From the NCBI RefSeq assembly GCF_002251755.1, contig NZ_NOXT01000086.1, forward strand, positions 1 through 41,049: DNA of 41,049 bases. Reading direction: 5' to 3'. The notes under the pieces were generated by a model, which saw only the letters and a program-made list of their open reading frames with translations, did no database searches and was not told the origin of the DNA. Below are positions 26,588 through 39,781 of the stretch, piece by piece; positions within the stretch are counted from its first letter, which is position 1, and the number at the start of each line of letters is the position of its first letter. Origin of the DNA: Sandarakinorhabdus cyanobacteriorum. Lineage in GTDB: Bacteria > Pseudomonadota > Alphaproteobacteria > Sphingomonadales > Sphingomonadaceae. The translations under genes and the position numbers were made by a program.

Positions 26588-26751
26588 GACATTGAACGGC
26601 CAATATCGAACCGGCCGATGCGATGCCGAAAGACCATTGCCGCCGGGTCAAGGCTGTGATTACTTCCCGCCCGAATTCGATAGAGGAACAGGGCAATCAC
26701 ATGGCCCGTCAGAGGCTAGGCCCTTCCTGCAACGCGCTGGGGAGTGACGTC

Positions 26752-27522
26752 ATGGATCTGCGTGCCAATCTTGCTGCTGTTTCGGTCCGGTCGATGGCCG
26801 ATGTGCGCCGCGCCGCCGAGGCGCTGCGCGATATCGCGCTGGGCTGCGGTGGGCTGCATGTCATCGCGGTGGACAATATCGCCTCCAAGCATCCGATGGA
26901 GGATGCCGACGGCAACATCCTGGCCGCCGATGTCTTCGGCTGGACTGGCGAAAGCGAACATTGGTGGAAGGACACCAAGCTGGCGCTGTCCTCGCCGCTG
27001 CCGCGCGCCTGCCGCTACGAATCGGAAGTCTTCTGGGCCAATGCCACCGGCTTCTACACCCGCCAGCCCAACCCCTATCTCGACGAGATGAACCTCGAGA
27101 ATTTCGAGAAGCGCGCGCTGACCAAGGCCGCGATCGTGGTGCCGGTGCACCTGCCCTTTGGCCAGATCGGCGCGGTCTGCTTTGTCAGTCGCGATCCGGG
27201 CCGCTCCGATCTGTCGGCCGAATATGATGCCTGGGGCGATCCGCTCGCCCTGATGTCCCACCGTTTCCTGGCCGGTTATGTGAAGGCGCACCGCACCCGC
27301 CGCTGGCTGCCGGGCGATTGCCAGCTCACCAAGCGCGAGGTGGAATGCCTGCGCTGGGCCAGCATCGGCAAGACCGACAAGGAAATCAGCCTGATCCTGT
27401 CGCGCAGCCACGCCACCGTGCGCTTCCACATCCAGAATGCCGGCGAAAAGCTGAACGCCGTCAACCGCAGCCAGACCATCTTCAAGGCCGCCCAGCTCGG
27501 TTATCTTGGCGCGGCCGCCTGA
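26752..27522 (+). CDS. LuxR-type transcriptional regulator
   Basis: This 256-residue protein has an N-terminal region resembling the autoinducer-binding fold of LuxR-type proteins (about 1-165, with FGWTGESEHWW and LPRACRYESEVFW) and a C-terminal LuxR/GerE helix-turn-helix (about 190-250: LTKREVECLRWASIGKTDKEI then HATVRFHIQNAGEKL). No LuxI-type synthase is in the window, so it may be a solo regulator. The ATG at 26752 has GGGGAG 7 bp upstream; an alternative ATG at 26701 adds 17 residues. It is divergent from the multiheme operon across 211 bp and is the obvious candidate to control it. Confidence 0.85.
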   Translation: MDLRANLAAVSVRSMADVRRAAEALRDIALGCGGLHVIAVDNIASKHPMEDADGNILAADVFGWTGESEHWWKDTKLALSSPLPRACRYESEVFWANATGFYTRQPNPYLDEMNLENFEKRALTKAAIVVPVHLPFGQIGAVCFVSRDPGRSDLSAEYDAWGDPLALMSHRFLAGYVKAHRTRRWLPGDCQLTKREVECLRWASIGKTDKEISLILSRSHATVRFHIQNAGEKLNAVNRSQTIFKAAQLGYLGAAA

Positions 27523-27567
27523 TCCGTTCATGGCGCATGAAGCCGCGGCCGTGTAAGGCGCGCGGCC

Positions 27568-28149
27568 ATGCGCATGCTTCTTCCCCTTGCCCTGCTGCTG
27601 GCCGCCCCGGCCAGTGCCACCACGCTCGCTGATGTCGCCACATCGCTGAAAGGCACCACCAGCCTTGCGGCCGATTTCGTGCAGCAGGGCGCCGATGGCC
27701 GCATACTGCCTGGCAAATTGTGGCTGGCGCGCCCCGGCAAGGTGCGGTTCCAATATGATCGCGCGCCGATGCTGCTGGTCGCCGATGGCCGCACGCTGGC
27801 CTTTGTTGATTATGAGGTGAAGCAGGTCAGCCGCTGGCCGGTCCGCAAGACGCCGCTGCAGATCCTGCTGGCCGCCGAACCCGATCTGGCGCCGCTCGCC
27901 CGCATCACGCTCGATTCGCCCGGCCTGGTCGAAGTGCTCGCCCGCGATCCCAAGCGGCCGGAGTTTGGCACCCTGCACATCCGCTTCACCCGCTCCGCCG
28001 CGGCGCCCGGCGGCCTGGCGCTGGCTGGCTGGACTGCGCTGGATGCGCAAGGCGGCCGCAGCGAGGTGCGATTGGCCAATGTCCGCTATGGCGCCAGCAT
28101 GGCCGGCGTGAACTGGGGCTTTGCCGATCCGCGCAAGGCGGCGCGCTGA
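27568..28149 (+). CDS. lolA: LolA-family outer-membrane lipoprotein carrier
   Basis: The 193-residue product has a signal peptide (about 1-18) and the LolA fold signature: SLAADFVQQGADGRILPGKLWLARPGKVRFQY is the typical beta-strand pair, followed by VADGRTLAFVDYEVKQVSR. LolA shuttles lipoproteins across the periplasm from LolCDE to LolB. It lies 45 bp after the luxR-type gene. The lipoprotein of the nearby multiheme operon would be a client, but LolA is general-purpose and the adjacency may be chance. Confidence 0.9.
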   Translation: MRMLLPLALLLAAPASATTLADVATSLKGTTSLAADFVQQGADGRILPGKLWLARPGKVRFQYDRAPMLLVADGRTLAFVDYEVKQVSRWPVRKTPLQILLAAEPDLAPLARITLDSPGLVEVLARDPKRPEFGTLHIRFTRSAAAPGGLALAGWTALDAQGGRSEVRLANVRYGASMAGVNWGFADPRKAAR

Positions 28150-28156
28150 AATCTGA
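28143..28156 (+). repeat. Left 14-bp direct repeat flanking the NYN gene
   Basis: GCGCTGAAATCTGA, spanning the lolA stop codon, recurs exactly at 28946-28959 across the stop of the NYN-domain gene, 803 bp away. The pair brackets the low-GC gene. Confidence 0.6.
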
Positions 28157-28176
28157 CAGCCGGTCCTGCTTGCAAA

Positions 28177-28195
28177 TTAGGATAACTAGTCCTAA
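28177..28195. promoter_or_regulatory. Palindromic operator-like site upstream of the NYN gene
   Basis: TTAGGA-N7-TCCTAA forms a perfect 6-bp inverted repeat in an AT-rich patch, unusual for this window. TTGCAA (28170-28175) and TAAAAA (28193-28198), 17 bp apart, could be a weak promoter overlapping the palindrome. A dimeric repressor site is possible; no cognate regulator is identified. Confidence 0.35.
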
Positions 28196-28232
28196 AAACC
28201 GGACATACCCACCGCGCAGCGTGCTGCCGGTT

Positions 28233-28264
28233 CGAAGGCCGCCAACGTCAGTTGGCGGCCTTCG
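28233..28264 (+). terminator. Strong hairpin with T-tract before the NYN gene
   Basis: A perfect 14-bp stem (CGAAGGCCGCCAAC with its complement) closes a GTCA loop and is followed by CTTTTC. This has the form of an intrinsic terminator for lolA, 22 bp ahead of the NYN start. Because it lies downstream of the operator-like site it could alternatively act as an attenuator of the NYN gene. Confidence 0.65.
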
Positions 28265-28286
28265 CTTTTCCTGTGATAATGAAACA

Positions 28287-28952
28287 ATGCGCACTTTTGT
28301 TTATGTTGATGGGTTCAATCTCTATTACCGGTTGCTTCAATCGGATCCTTCGCTGAAATGGCTGAACATCCTTGCCATGGCGCAAGCTGCACTGCCAAAA
28401 ACAGCCGAGATCGTTCGAATGCGATATTTTTCCGCTCGAGTGTCCGGGCGACGAGACCGACAAGCGCCCGGCAGGCAACAAGCCTATCTCAATGCCTTGG
28501 CCACGCTGCCCGGTTTCGAAGCCCACATGGGCAACTTCCTCACATCATCAAAATTTGCGGAACTTGCTCAGCCGCCTGAATTCCGACCAAGAATCTCTTG
28601 GCCAGCCAATGAGCCAGCACCTGACGTCGTCAAGATCATCAAGACCGAGGAGAAGGGCTCTGACGTCAACCTTGCCAGCCATCTTTTGATGGACAGTTTT
28701 CGAAACAGCTTTGAAGCCGCAGCAGTGATTTCGAACGACGCCGATCTGATCGAGCCGATCAGGCTAGCAACCCGCGAACTGGGCAAGACGGTTGGTTTGC
28801 TCACGCCGGTGCCCAGTCCAAATCCAAGGCTGAGGGAGGTCGCCAGTTTTGTCCGTCATATCGAGCGTCGTCATCTTTCACATGCGCAATTTCCAGACGT
28901 GATTGAACTGCCAAATGGTCAAAGGGCGCAACGCCCTGCCGAATGGCGCTGA
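28287..28952 (+). CDS. NYN-domain (PIN-like) putative ribonuclease
   Basis: A 221-residue NYN/DUF88-type protein. The acidic active-site signatures of the PIN-like fold are visible: YVDGFN (Asp8), KGSDVNLASHLLMD (Asp126) and SNDADLIEPI (Asp151, Asp153). Such proteins are metal-dependent nucleases, usually on RNA, and are often found in mobile or defence-associated settings. GC content and codon use look clearly lower than in flanking genes. It is a single gene, bracketed by hairpins and a 14-bp direct repeat, consistent with acquisition. Biological target unknown. Confidence 0.88.
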   Translation: MRTFVYVDGFNLYYRLLQSDPSLKWLNILAMAQAALPKTAEIVRMRYFSARVSGRRDRQAPGRQQAYLNALATLPGFEAHMGNFLTSSKFAELAQPPEFRPRISWPANEPAPDVVKIIKTEEKGSDVNLASHLLMDSFRNSFEAAAVISNDADLIEPIRLATRELGKTVGLLTPVPSPNPRLREVASFVRHIERRHLSHAQFPDVIELPNGQRAQRPAEWR

Positions 28953-28959
28953 AATCTGA
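28946..28959 (+). repeat. Right 14-bp direct repeat flanking the NYN gene
   Basis: Second copy of GCGCTGAAATCTGA (first at 28143-28156), spanning the NYN stop codon. The following ACAG resembles the CAG after the first copy. Confidence 0.6.
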
Positions 28960-29108
28960 ACAGAAACAAACACCCCGTTCATGGGCGGGCAAGGTCGAAT
29001 CAGCCATAACCCACGTGTAGCCGCTGTTCGGCGATCCGGGTTTTGCCCCCTGTTGACCGGATTGCACGCGTAACCACCAGTGGCTGCATGCGTGAAGAGC
29101 GCAGACAC

Positions 29109-29141
29109 GACCCCCGGCACCCGCCCCCGGTGCCGGGGGTC
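29109..29141 (+). terminator. Strong hairpin upstream of the OYE-family gene
   Basis: A perfect 13-bp stem (GACCCCCGGCACC with its complement) and a 7-base C-rich loop are followed by AACTTTTGAG. It lies in the 238-bp gap 28953-29190, 157 bp after the NYN stop and 50 bp before the next start. Likely an intrinsic terminator. Nothing else was recognised in this gap. Confidence 0.6.
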
Positions 29142-29190
29142 AACTTTTGAGAGGCGTGCATTTCCGGCCCGATCCGCTAGGGAAGCGGCC

Positions 29191-30294
29191 ATGAGCACGC
29201 AAACCCTCTTCCGCGCCTTCACCCTCAACGGCCTGGCGCTGCCCAACCGCATCGCCATGGCCCCGATGACGCGCAGCTTCTCGCCGGCGGGCCAGCCCGG
29301 CGAAAATGTCGCCGAATATTATCGCAAACGCGCGGCCGGCGGGGTTGGCCTGATCATCACCGAAGGCACGGCGGTGGAGCGGATCGGCGCGGCCAATGAT
29401 CCGGATGTGCCGCATTTCTTCGGCTCGGCCCTTGATGGCTGGGGCCAGGTGGTCAAGGCGGTGCACGGCGAAGGCGGCAAGATCGCGCCGCAACTGTGGC
29501 ATGTCGGCGCCCTGCCCAACCGCCGCAACCCCAAGGCCGAAGAAGCCGAAAGCCCGTCGGGCCTCTACATGCCGGACAAGACCAATGGCCGGGTGATGTC
29601 CGATGAAGATGTGGCCGATGCCATCGCCGCCTTCGCCCGCGCCGCCGGCGACGCCAAGCGGCTGGGCTTTGATGCCGTCGAACTGCACGGCGCCCATGGC
29701 TATCTGATCGATCAATTCTTCTGGGGCGAAACCAACCGCCGCGACGAGCGCTGGGGCGGGGCCACCCTGCCCGAACGCGCCCGCTTTGCCGCCGAGCTGC
29801 TGAAGGCCGTGCGCGCCGCCGTTGGCCCGGATTATCCAGTGATCATCCGCCTGTCGCAATGGAAGCAGCAGGATTTCGGCTTCCGCCTCGCCCCCAGCCC
29901 GGATGCGCTGCTGGCCTGGCTCGCCCCGCTGGCCGAAGCCGGCGCCGATGCCTTCCACTGCTCGCAGCGCCGCTTCTGGGAACCGGAATTCCCCGAGATT
30001 GACGGGCCGGACGGCCTCAACTTCGCCGGCTGGGCGAAAAAGCTCACCGGCACACCCACCATCACCGTGGGCAGCATCGGCCTGTCGGGCGAATTTGTTG
30101 CCGGCATGCGCGGCGAAGCATCAAAGCCGGCCAGCATCGACAATCTGCTCGCCCGGCTGGAGCGGGACGAATTTGATCTGGTGGCGGTGGGCCGCGCCCT
30201 GATCGTCGATCCGGATTGGCCGCACAAGGTGCGCGACGGCCGCTTTGGCGACATGACCGATTACACCGCCCAAGCGCTGATGACCTTGGTGTGA
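29191..30294 (+). CDS. NADH:flavin oxidoreductase, Old Yellow Enzyme family
   Basis: This 367-residue FMN enzyme belongs to the ene-reductase family, which reduces activated C=C bonds with NAD(P)H. Family features are LPNRIAMAPMTRS at the N-terminus, IAPQLWHVG, the substrate-binding HGAHGYLIDQFF and the FMN-phosphate region around TITVGSIGLSGEF and VGRALIVDPDW. The ATG at 29191 follows AGGGAAG and matches the usual N-terminus; the frame extends upstream to 29080 but through the hairpin. Physiological substrate unknown. The NUDIX gene follows after 27 bp. Confidence 0.93.
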   Translation: MSTQTLFRAFTLNGLALPNRIAMAPMTRSFSPAGQPGENVAEYYRKRAAGGVGLIITEGTAVERIGAANDPDVPHFFGSALDGWGQVVKAVHGEGGKIAPQLWHVGALPNRRNPKAEEAESPSGLYMPDKTNGRVMSDEDVADAIAAFARAAGDAKRLGFDAVELHGAHGYLIDQFFWGETNRRDERWGGATLPERARFAAELLKAVRAAVGPDYPVIIRLSQWKQQDFGFRLAPSPDALLAWLAPLAEAGADAFHCSQRRFWEPEFPEIDGPDGLNFAGWAKKLTGTPTITVGSIGLSGEFVAGMRGEASKPASIDNLLARLERDEFDLVAVGRALIVDPDWPHKVRDGRFGDMTDYTAQALMTLV

Positions 30295-30321
30295 CGGCCG
30301 CAGTTGCGCTAGGAAATTTCC

Positions 30322-31011
30322 ATGCGCGTCGATGAAGACAATGTGCCGATCCTGCCGGGCCGTTCGCTGCGGCCCAAGGATGCCGCCACCCTGCTGCTGA
30401 TCCGCCGCGATGGCGGACCCCCACGCGTCCTGATGGGCCGGCGCGCGCGCGGCCATGTCTTCATGGCGCAGAAATGGGTGTTCCCCGGCGGGCGCATCCA
30501 TCCCAGCGATTTCCGTGTGCCCGTTGCCAGCGAACTGGCCGATCATGTCGCCACGCCCTTGTGCCGCACCGCGCCGCCGCCGCGCGCCCGCGCCCTGGCG
30601 GCGGCGGCCGTGCGCGAGCTGTTCGAGGAAACCGGCCTGGTGCTCGGCCAGCCCGGCAAGGGTGTCACCCGCTCACCGGAATGGCGGGACTTTCTCGGGC
30701 TCGGCTATCTGCCGCACTTGGCACCGCTGCAGTTCGTGGGCCGCGCCATCACGCCGCGGGTGCGGCCGCGCCGCTTTGATGCGCGCTTCTTCATGGCCGA
30801 TGCGGGCGCGCTGGTCAGCCTTGATCCCACCAGCGGCTCGGGCGAGCTCGACGAGATCGCCTGGTTCCGCTGGGACGAGGCGGAAAGGCTGGACCTGCCC
30901 AGCATCACCCGCGCCATCCTCGCCGATGTGGCGGCGCGGCTCAGCGACCCGACGCGGCCCATCCCCTACCATCGTTTCGACGCCGGCAAGCACCGCCTGC
31001 TTGATCTGTGA
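30322..31011 (+). CDS. NUDIX hydrolase (NUDT19/CoA-pyrophosphatase-like)
   Basis: The 229-residue protein has the NUDIX fold with [15 protein letters not shown] and the metal-binding core [10 protein letters not shown]. The first half of the box is degenerate: the positions of the leading Gly and Glu are not conserved, as in NUDT19-like members. A nucleoside-diphosphate-linked substrate such as CoA derivatives is possible but not shown. Its TGA overlaps the GTG start of recF by 4 bp, so the two are coupled. Confidence 0.85.
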   Translation: MRVDEDNVPILPGRSLRPKDAATLLLIRRDGGPPRVLMGRRARGHVFMAQKWVFPGGRIHPSDFRVPVASELADHVATPLCRTAPPPRARALAAAAVRELFEETGLVLGQPGKGVTRSPEWRDFLGLGYLPHLAPLQFVGRAITPRVRPRRFDARFFMADAGALVSLDPTSGSGELDEIAWFRWDEAERLDLPSITRAILADVAARLSDPTRPIPYHRFDAGKHRLLDL

Positions 31012-32093
31012 CGGCGATCACCCGCCTTGCCCTCACCGATGTTCGCAACCACGCCGCAGCCAGTCTGGAGGCCGCGCCCGCCCTGGTGGTGATCACCGGG
31101 GAGAATGGCGCCGGCAAGACCAACATATTGGAAGCCATCTCGCTGCTGGTGCCCGGCCGTGGCCTGCGCGGGGCGGCCCTGTCGGCCGTGGCACGCCACG
31201 GTGGCCCCGGCGGCTGGAGCGTGGCGGCCAGCCTGACCAGCCCGGATGGCCCGGTGCAGCTGGGCACCGGCACGGTGGCCGATGCGCCCGAACGCCGGCT
31301 GGTGCGGATCAACGGGGCGGCGGCCACCGCGGCGGCGCTGGGCGAATGGCTGGCCCTGGTCTGGCTCACTCCGGCGATGGACCGGCTGTTCAGCGACAGC
31401 GCCTCGGCCCGGCGGCGCTTTTTCGACCGGCTGGTGCTGGCGCTGCACCCCGGACACGGCCAGCGGGTCAGCCGTTATGAGGCAGCGATGCGCGAGCGCA
31501 GCCGCCTGCTCGCCGCCGATGCGCCGGCCGATCCCGTCTGGCTGGCCGCGCTGGAGGCGGACATGGCCAGCCACGGCACCGCCATCGCCGCCGCCCGCGC
31601 CGATGTGCTGGCCGCATTGGCCGATGCGCTGGCGGCCGCCCCCGATGGCCCGTTTGCGCGCCCGTTGATCGCGCTTGCCGGCAATAATGCCGATGAACTG
31701 GCTGGCCGGCTGGCACGGGGCCGGGCGCGCGATGCCGCTGCAGGGCGCGCCATCGAAGGGCCGCACCGCGCCGATCTGATCGTCACCCACCAGGCCAAGG
31801 CGATGCCGGCCGCCGCCTGTTCCACCGGCGAGCAGAAGGCGCTGCTGATCGCCATCGTGCTGGCCCATGCCGGGCTGGTGGCGGATCGCCAGGGCCGGCC
31901 GCCGATCCTGCTGCTCGATGAAATTGCCGCGCATCTGGATGCCGGCCGCCGAGCGGCGCTGTTCAGCCAATTGGCCGGCATGGGCGTGCAGGCGTGGATG
32001 ACCGGCACCGATCCGGCACTGTTTGATGCTGTTGCCGGCTGCTGGCTGCACGTCGACCACGGGGTCGTGCTGCCATCCGCCCCGCCGGGCTGA
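31008..32093 (+). CDS. recF: DNA replication and repair protein RecF
   Basis: RecF is an SMC-like ATPase that, with RecO and RecR, loads RecA at gaps. This 361-residue protein has Walker A GENGAGKT (31-38) followed by [16 protein letters not shown], the [15 protein letters not shown] signature motif and Walker [17 protein letters not shown] near the C-terminus. Length fits. It starts with GTG overlapping the NUDIX stop. In many bacteria recF sits between dnaN and gyrB; here the NUDIX gene precedes it and a c-di-GMP enzyme gene separates it from gyrB. Confidence 0.95.
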   Translation: MTAITRLALTDVRNHAAASLEAAPALVVITGENGAGKTNILEAISLLVPGRGLRGAALSAVARHGGPGGWSVAASLTSPDGPVQLGTGTVADAPERRLVRINGAAATAAALGEWLALVWLTPAMDRLFSDSASARRRFFDRLVLALHPGHGQRVSRYEAAMRERSRLLAADAPADPVWLAALEADMASHGTAIAAARADVLAALADALAAAPDGPFARPLIALAGNNADELAGRLARGRARDAAAGRAIEGPHRADLIVTHQAKAMPAAACSTGEQKALLIAIVLAHAGLVADRQGRPPILLLDEIAAHLDAGRRAALFSQLAGMGVQAWMTGTDPALFDAVAGCWLHVDHGVVLPSAPPG

Positions 32094-32225
32094 TCGCCGA
32101 AAGGCAAAACTGGAAAGCTTTTGGCAGCCTTGGTCAAAATTTTACGATTTGGGCGCATAGCCTGAAATAAAGCAAAGTCGCGAATCGCCGTTGCCCTTCG
32201 ACATGATCCTGGGAGAATGAACCCG

Positions 32226-34394
32226 ATGTCGGACGTGAGTTGGTTGCTGGACGAGCAACTGGCGCCGCGCAGCCCCCTGGCGGGCCGGCCGCTGGATGCC
32301 CGTGCGTTGGCGGCAGCCGAACCGATCCTGGAAGTGGCCGGCATCGGGGCCTGGCAATACACGCCCGGCGGCACCCTGTGGTGGAGCAACCAGACGCGGC
32401 GGATCCACGGCGTGTCGGCCGGTTTTGTCCCCACACTCGATCTCGCGGTGAATTTCTATGTGCCGGAACATCGGCAGATCGTGGCCGATGCGGTCGAGCG
32501 GGCCAGCCAGGATGGCAAGCCCTGGGATCTGGAACTGGCCATCCGCCGCGGCGATGGCGAACGCCGCCAAGTGCGGGCGCGTGGCCGCGCGGTGCGGCGG
32601 AAGCGCAGCGAGGCGCTCTATCTGCTCGGCACGTTTGAAGACATCACCGATCGCCATGTTGCTGCCACCCGCGCCGCGCGCGAGCTGGAATTGCGCAGCC
32701 GCACCGAAACACTGTTGCGCGATGTGATCAGCGGGATTCCGGCGGCGCTGTCAGTCTATGATGCCGATGAACGGCTGATCCTGGTGAACGAGGTTTATCG
32801 CGATATCCTCCCGGGCAACCGCCAGTTCATGGTTCCGGGCGAAACCCTGGCCAACATCATCACCCGCAAGGTGATGGCCAATCATTATGTGCCGGAAATC
32901 AGCGCCGATGATCCGCCCGAAGCCCGCGCCGCCTGGGTGGCCGATTATCTGCGCCAGCATCGCGCCGCCGGCTACAAGCGGGTGTTCCACCCGGCGGACG
33001 ACAAGTTCATGCAGGCCAGCACCGCCATTTCGGAAAGCGGCAACATCGTTTCGATCCGCACCGATGTCAGCGAGCTGAAGCGGGCGGAGCGCGAACTGCG
33101 CCGCCGGGCGGAGGAAGACACGCTGACCGGGCTGGCCAACCGCGAGGTGCTGCTGTACCGGCTGGAACAGGCGGCACAGGGCGAACGGCCGGGCTTCCTG
33201 ATCCTGCTCGATGTCGATTTCTTCAAGGCGGTGAACGACAGCCTGGGCCATGCGGCCGGCGATCTGCTGCTGCGCATCGTCGGCCGGCGGCTGCGCATGC
33301 TGGTGGGCAAGATCGGCGGACCCGGCAGCATCGCCGCCCGGCTGGCTGGCGATGAATTCGCCCTGATCATCAACCGCGCCGTTGATCCCGATCATCTCGC
33401 CGAACTGGCCACCGGGCTGATGACCCGCATGCGCCGCCCGATGCAGCTCGGCGCCAGCCGCTATGCCCCGTCCGTCTCCGTTGGCATCGCGCCCTTTCCG
33501 GATCAGCCCTGCGATCCCAAATTGCTGCTCGCCAATGCCGATGCGGCGCTGCTCGATGCCAAACGCCAGGGCCGCGGCCGCCATGTGATTTTCAGCGCCG
33601 CGCTGGCCGAGCGCGTGGTGCGGCGGACGCAGTTGGCGGAAGCCTTGCGCCGGGCGCTGGCCGCCAGCGAGCTGCAGGCCGCGCTGCAGCCGCAACAACG
33701 GCTGCGCGATGGCAAGGTGCTGGGCTTTGAGGCACTGGCGCGCTGGCAGCATGGCAGCCAATGGGTGCCGCCATCCGAATTCATCAGCCTGGCCGAGGAT
33801 GTGGGCCTGGCGCAAAGCCTGGGCCATGCCGTGATGGAAGCGGCGATGGCCGGATTTGCCGCCATGCTCGCCGCTGGGCTGGAGCCGGGCCATCTTGCCA
33901 TCAATGTCTCCACCGCGCAGCTGTTGGCCGATGATTTCGTTGATCAGGTGGCCGCGGCGCTCGCCCGCCACGCCATCCCGCCCCGCCGGCTGGAAATCGA
34001 GGTCACCGAAACCGTCCTGCTCGACCGCTCCACCGCCCGCATTGGCCAGACGCTGGAGGCATTGCGCGCCATGGGCTGCACGCTGGCCATGGATGATTTC
34101 GGCACCGGCTATGCCTCGCTCTCTCACCTCACCAGCTTTCCGGTGGATCGCATCAAGATTGATCGCAGCTTCACCCACGCCATCGACAGCGAGGATGGAT
34201 CGGGCCTGATTGCCCGCTCGCTGATCCAGCTGGGCGGCGCGCTGGGGCTGGAGGTGATTGCCGAAGGGGTGGAAACCGACAGCCAGCGCAACTTCCTGTT
34301 CACCCACGGCTGCTCGGCCATCCAGGGCTATTGGTTTGCCCGGCCGATGCTGCCCGATGCCGCCATGGCCTGGCTGCGCGCCCAGGCAGGCTGA
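32226..34394 (+). CDS. PAS-PAS-GGDEF-EAL cyclic-di-GMP turnover protein
   Basis: This cytoplasmic protein of 722 residues has no obvious membrane segment. A PAS-like domain (about 30-150), a second PAS domain (about 160-285), a GGDEF domain (about 290-450) and an EAL domain (about 465-715) follow in order. The GGDEF site reads AGDEF (374-378) without an RxxD inhibitory site. The EAL domain keeps EAL (502-504), IEVTET, DDFGTGYASL, KIDRSF and AEGVET, so phosphodiesterase activity is likely. The ATG at 32226 is preferred (GGGAG 10 bp upstream) over 32217, where spacing is too short. It lies between recF and gyrB. Confidence 0.92.
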   Translation: MSDVSWLLDEQLAPRSPLAGRPLDARALAAAEPILEVAGIGAWQYTPGGTLWWSNQTRRIHGVSAGFVPTLDLAVNFYVPEHRQIVADAVERASQDGKPWDLELAIRRGDGERRQVRARGRAVRRKRSEALYLLGTFEDITDRHVAATRAARELELRSRTETLLRDVISGIPAALSVYDADERLILVNEVYRDILPGNRQFMVPGETLANIITRKVMANHYVPEISADDPPEARAAWVADYLRQHRAAGYKRVFHPADDKFMQASTAISESGNIVSIRTDVSELKRAERELRRRAEEDTLTGLANREVLLYRLEQAAQGERPGFLILLDVDFFKAVNDSLGHAAGDLLLRIVGRRLRMLVGKIGGPGSIAARLAGDEFALIINRAVDPDHLAELATGLMTRMRRPMQLGASRYAPSVSVGIAPFPDQPCDPKLLLANADAALLDAKRQGRGRHVIFSAALAERVVRRTQLAEALRRALAASELQAALQPQQRLRDGKVLGFEALARWQHGSQWVPPSEFISLAEDVGLAQSLGHAVMEAAMAGFAAMLAAGLEPGHLAINVSTAQLLADDFVDQVAAALARHAIPPRRLEIEVTETVLLDRSTARIGQTLEALRAMGCTLAMDDFGTGYASLSHLTSFPVDRIKIDRSFTHAIDSEDGSGLIARSLIQLGGALGLEVIAEGVETDSQRNFLFTHGCSAIQGYWFARPMLPDAAMAWLRAQAG

Positions 34395-34439
34395 GCCGGC
34401 AAAATCAACCCTCGCGCGCGCGGGCGGGAGTCTCTATAG

Positions 34440-36875
<2,436 letters not shown>

Positions 36876-36878
36876 GGC

Positions 36879-38837
<1,959 letters not shown>

Positions 38838-38883
38838 GCCGCACAGACTAGGCCGTGCGCGCCGGCTGGGCTAGAGTTTTGCC

Positions 38884-39342
38884 ATGGTCTTCCCCCCCTC
38901 CAAAGCAATGGCCCAGGCGCTGGACGAAGCCCGCGCCGCCGCCGCGCGCGGGGAGGTGCCGGTGGGCGCGGTGATCAGCGATCCTGCCGGTGCCATCATC
39001 GCCAGCGCCGGCAACCGCACGCGCGAGCTGCACGATCCCACCGCCCATGCCGAGCTGCTGGCCATCCGCGCCGCCTGCGCCGCGCTCGGCAGCGAGCGGC
39101 TGACCGGCTGCACCCTCACCGTCACGCTGGAGCCATGCGCCATGTGCGCGGCGGCCATCGCGGCGGCGCGGGTTGAGCGGCTGGTCTATGGCGCTTCCGA
39201 TCCCAAATCGGGGGGGGTCGAACAAGGCGCCCGCGTGTTCAGCCACGCCCAGTCCCACCACCGGCCCGAGGTGATCGCCGGGGTGGCCGAAGCCCAATGT
39301 GCTGCCCTGCTGAAAGATTTCTTCGCGGCCAGACGTGTCTGA
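38884..39342 (+). CDS. tadA: tRNA-specific adenosine deaminase
   Basis: TadA converts A34 of tRNA-Arg(ACG) to inosine. The 152-residue cytidine-deaminase-fold protein has the zinc ligands HAE (His55, catalytic Glu57) and PCAMC (Cys85, Cys88), with VPVGAVI upstream and GASDPKSGGV downstream, all typical of TadA. The closely related guanine deaminases are less likely. Its 3' end overlaps the next gene by 8 bp. Confidence 0.92.
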   Translation: MVFPPSKAMAQALDEARAAAARGEVPVGAVISDPAGAIIASAGNRTRELHDPTAHAELLAIRAACAALGSERLTGCTLTVTLEPCAMCAAAIAAARVERLVYGASDPKSGGVEQGARVFSHAQSHHRPEVIAGVAEAQCAALLKDFFAARRV

Positions 39343-39781
39343 AAACCGCCCACTGACGCCCGGCGAAATCGCGCTGGTCGCCAGCGTTTTCGGTCCCGCG
39401 CTCGATCCTGCCCCGGTGCGCATCCGCCGTGCCAAATATTGGGCGTTGCACCCTTGGTGGGTGACGATGGCGCCCAACGGCCAGATCTGGTGCCACCCCA
39501 ATGGCCCCAACTGGTCACCCGATTATGCCGCCGAACCGCCGGGCTTCCAGGCACATTTCGTCCATGAAATGGTGCATGTCTGGCAGTTTCAGGTGGGCGG
39601 CCATCTGGCGCTGCGGCGGCCGCCGTTCGCCCGCTATGGCTATGCGCTCGTGCCCGGCAAGCCCTTTTCTCGTTATGGGATCGAACAACAGGCGATGATC
39701 GTCGAACACGCCTTCCGCGCCCGCCTGAGCGGTCAGCCCGATCCGGCGCTGGAGGCGCTGCTGCCGTTCGGTCAATCCTGA
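39335..39781 (+). CDS. Small HExxH-motif protein of unknown function
   Basis: The 148-residue product starts with GTG inside the tadA end. It has no signal peptide. FVHEMVHVWQF (HExxH at 77-81) matches the zinc-peptidase consensus, and a later EQQAMIVEHAF segment could supply a third ligand. Similar short proteins occur in alphaproteobacteria, some annotated as related to type VI VgrG-associated zinc peptidases, but no T6SS genes are here. Proteolytic activity is unproven. The 3' end overlaps the convergent cytochrome b561 gene by 10 bp. Confidence 0.8.
   Translation: MSENRPLTPGEIALVASVFGPALDPAPVRIRRAKYWALHPWWVTMAPNGQIWCHPNGPNWSPDYAAEPPGFQAHFVHEMVHVWQFQVGGHLALRRPPFARYGYALVPGKPFSRYGIEQQAMIVEHAFRARLSGQPDPALEALLPFGQS

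Noticed and set aside
28953-29108. Possible tRNA or small RNA in the gap after the NYN gene
   Set aside because: No cloverleaf, CCA end or conserved T-loop could be found; only the later hairpin at 29109-29141 is convincing.
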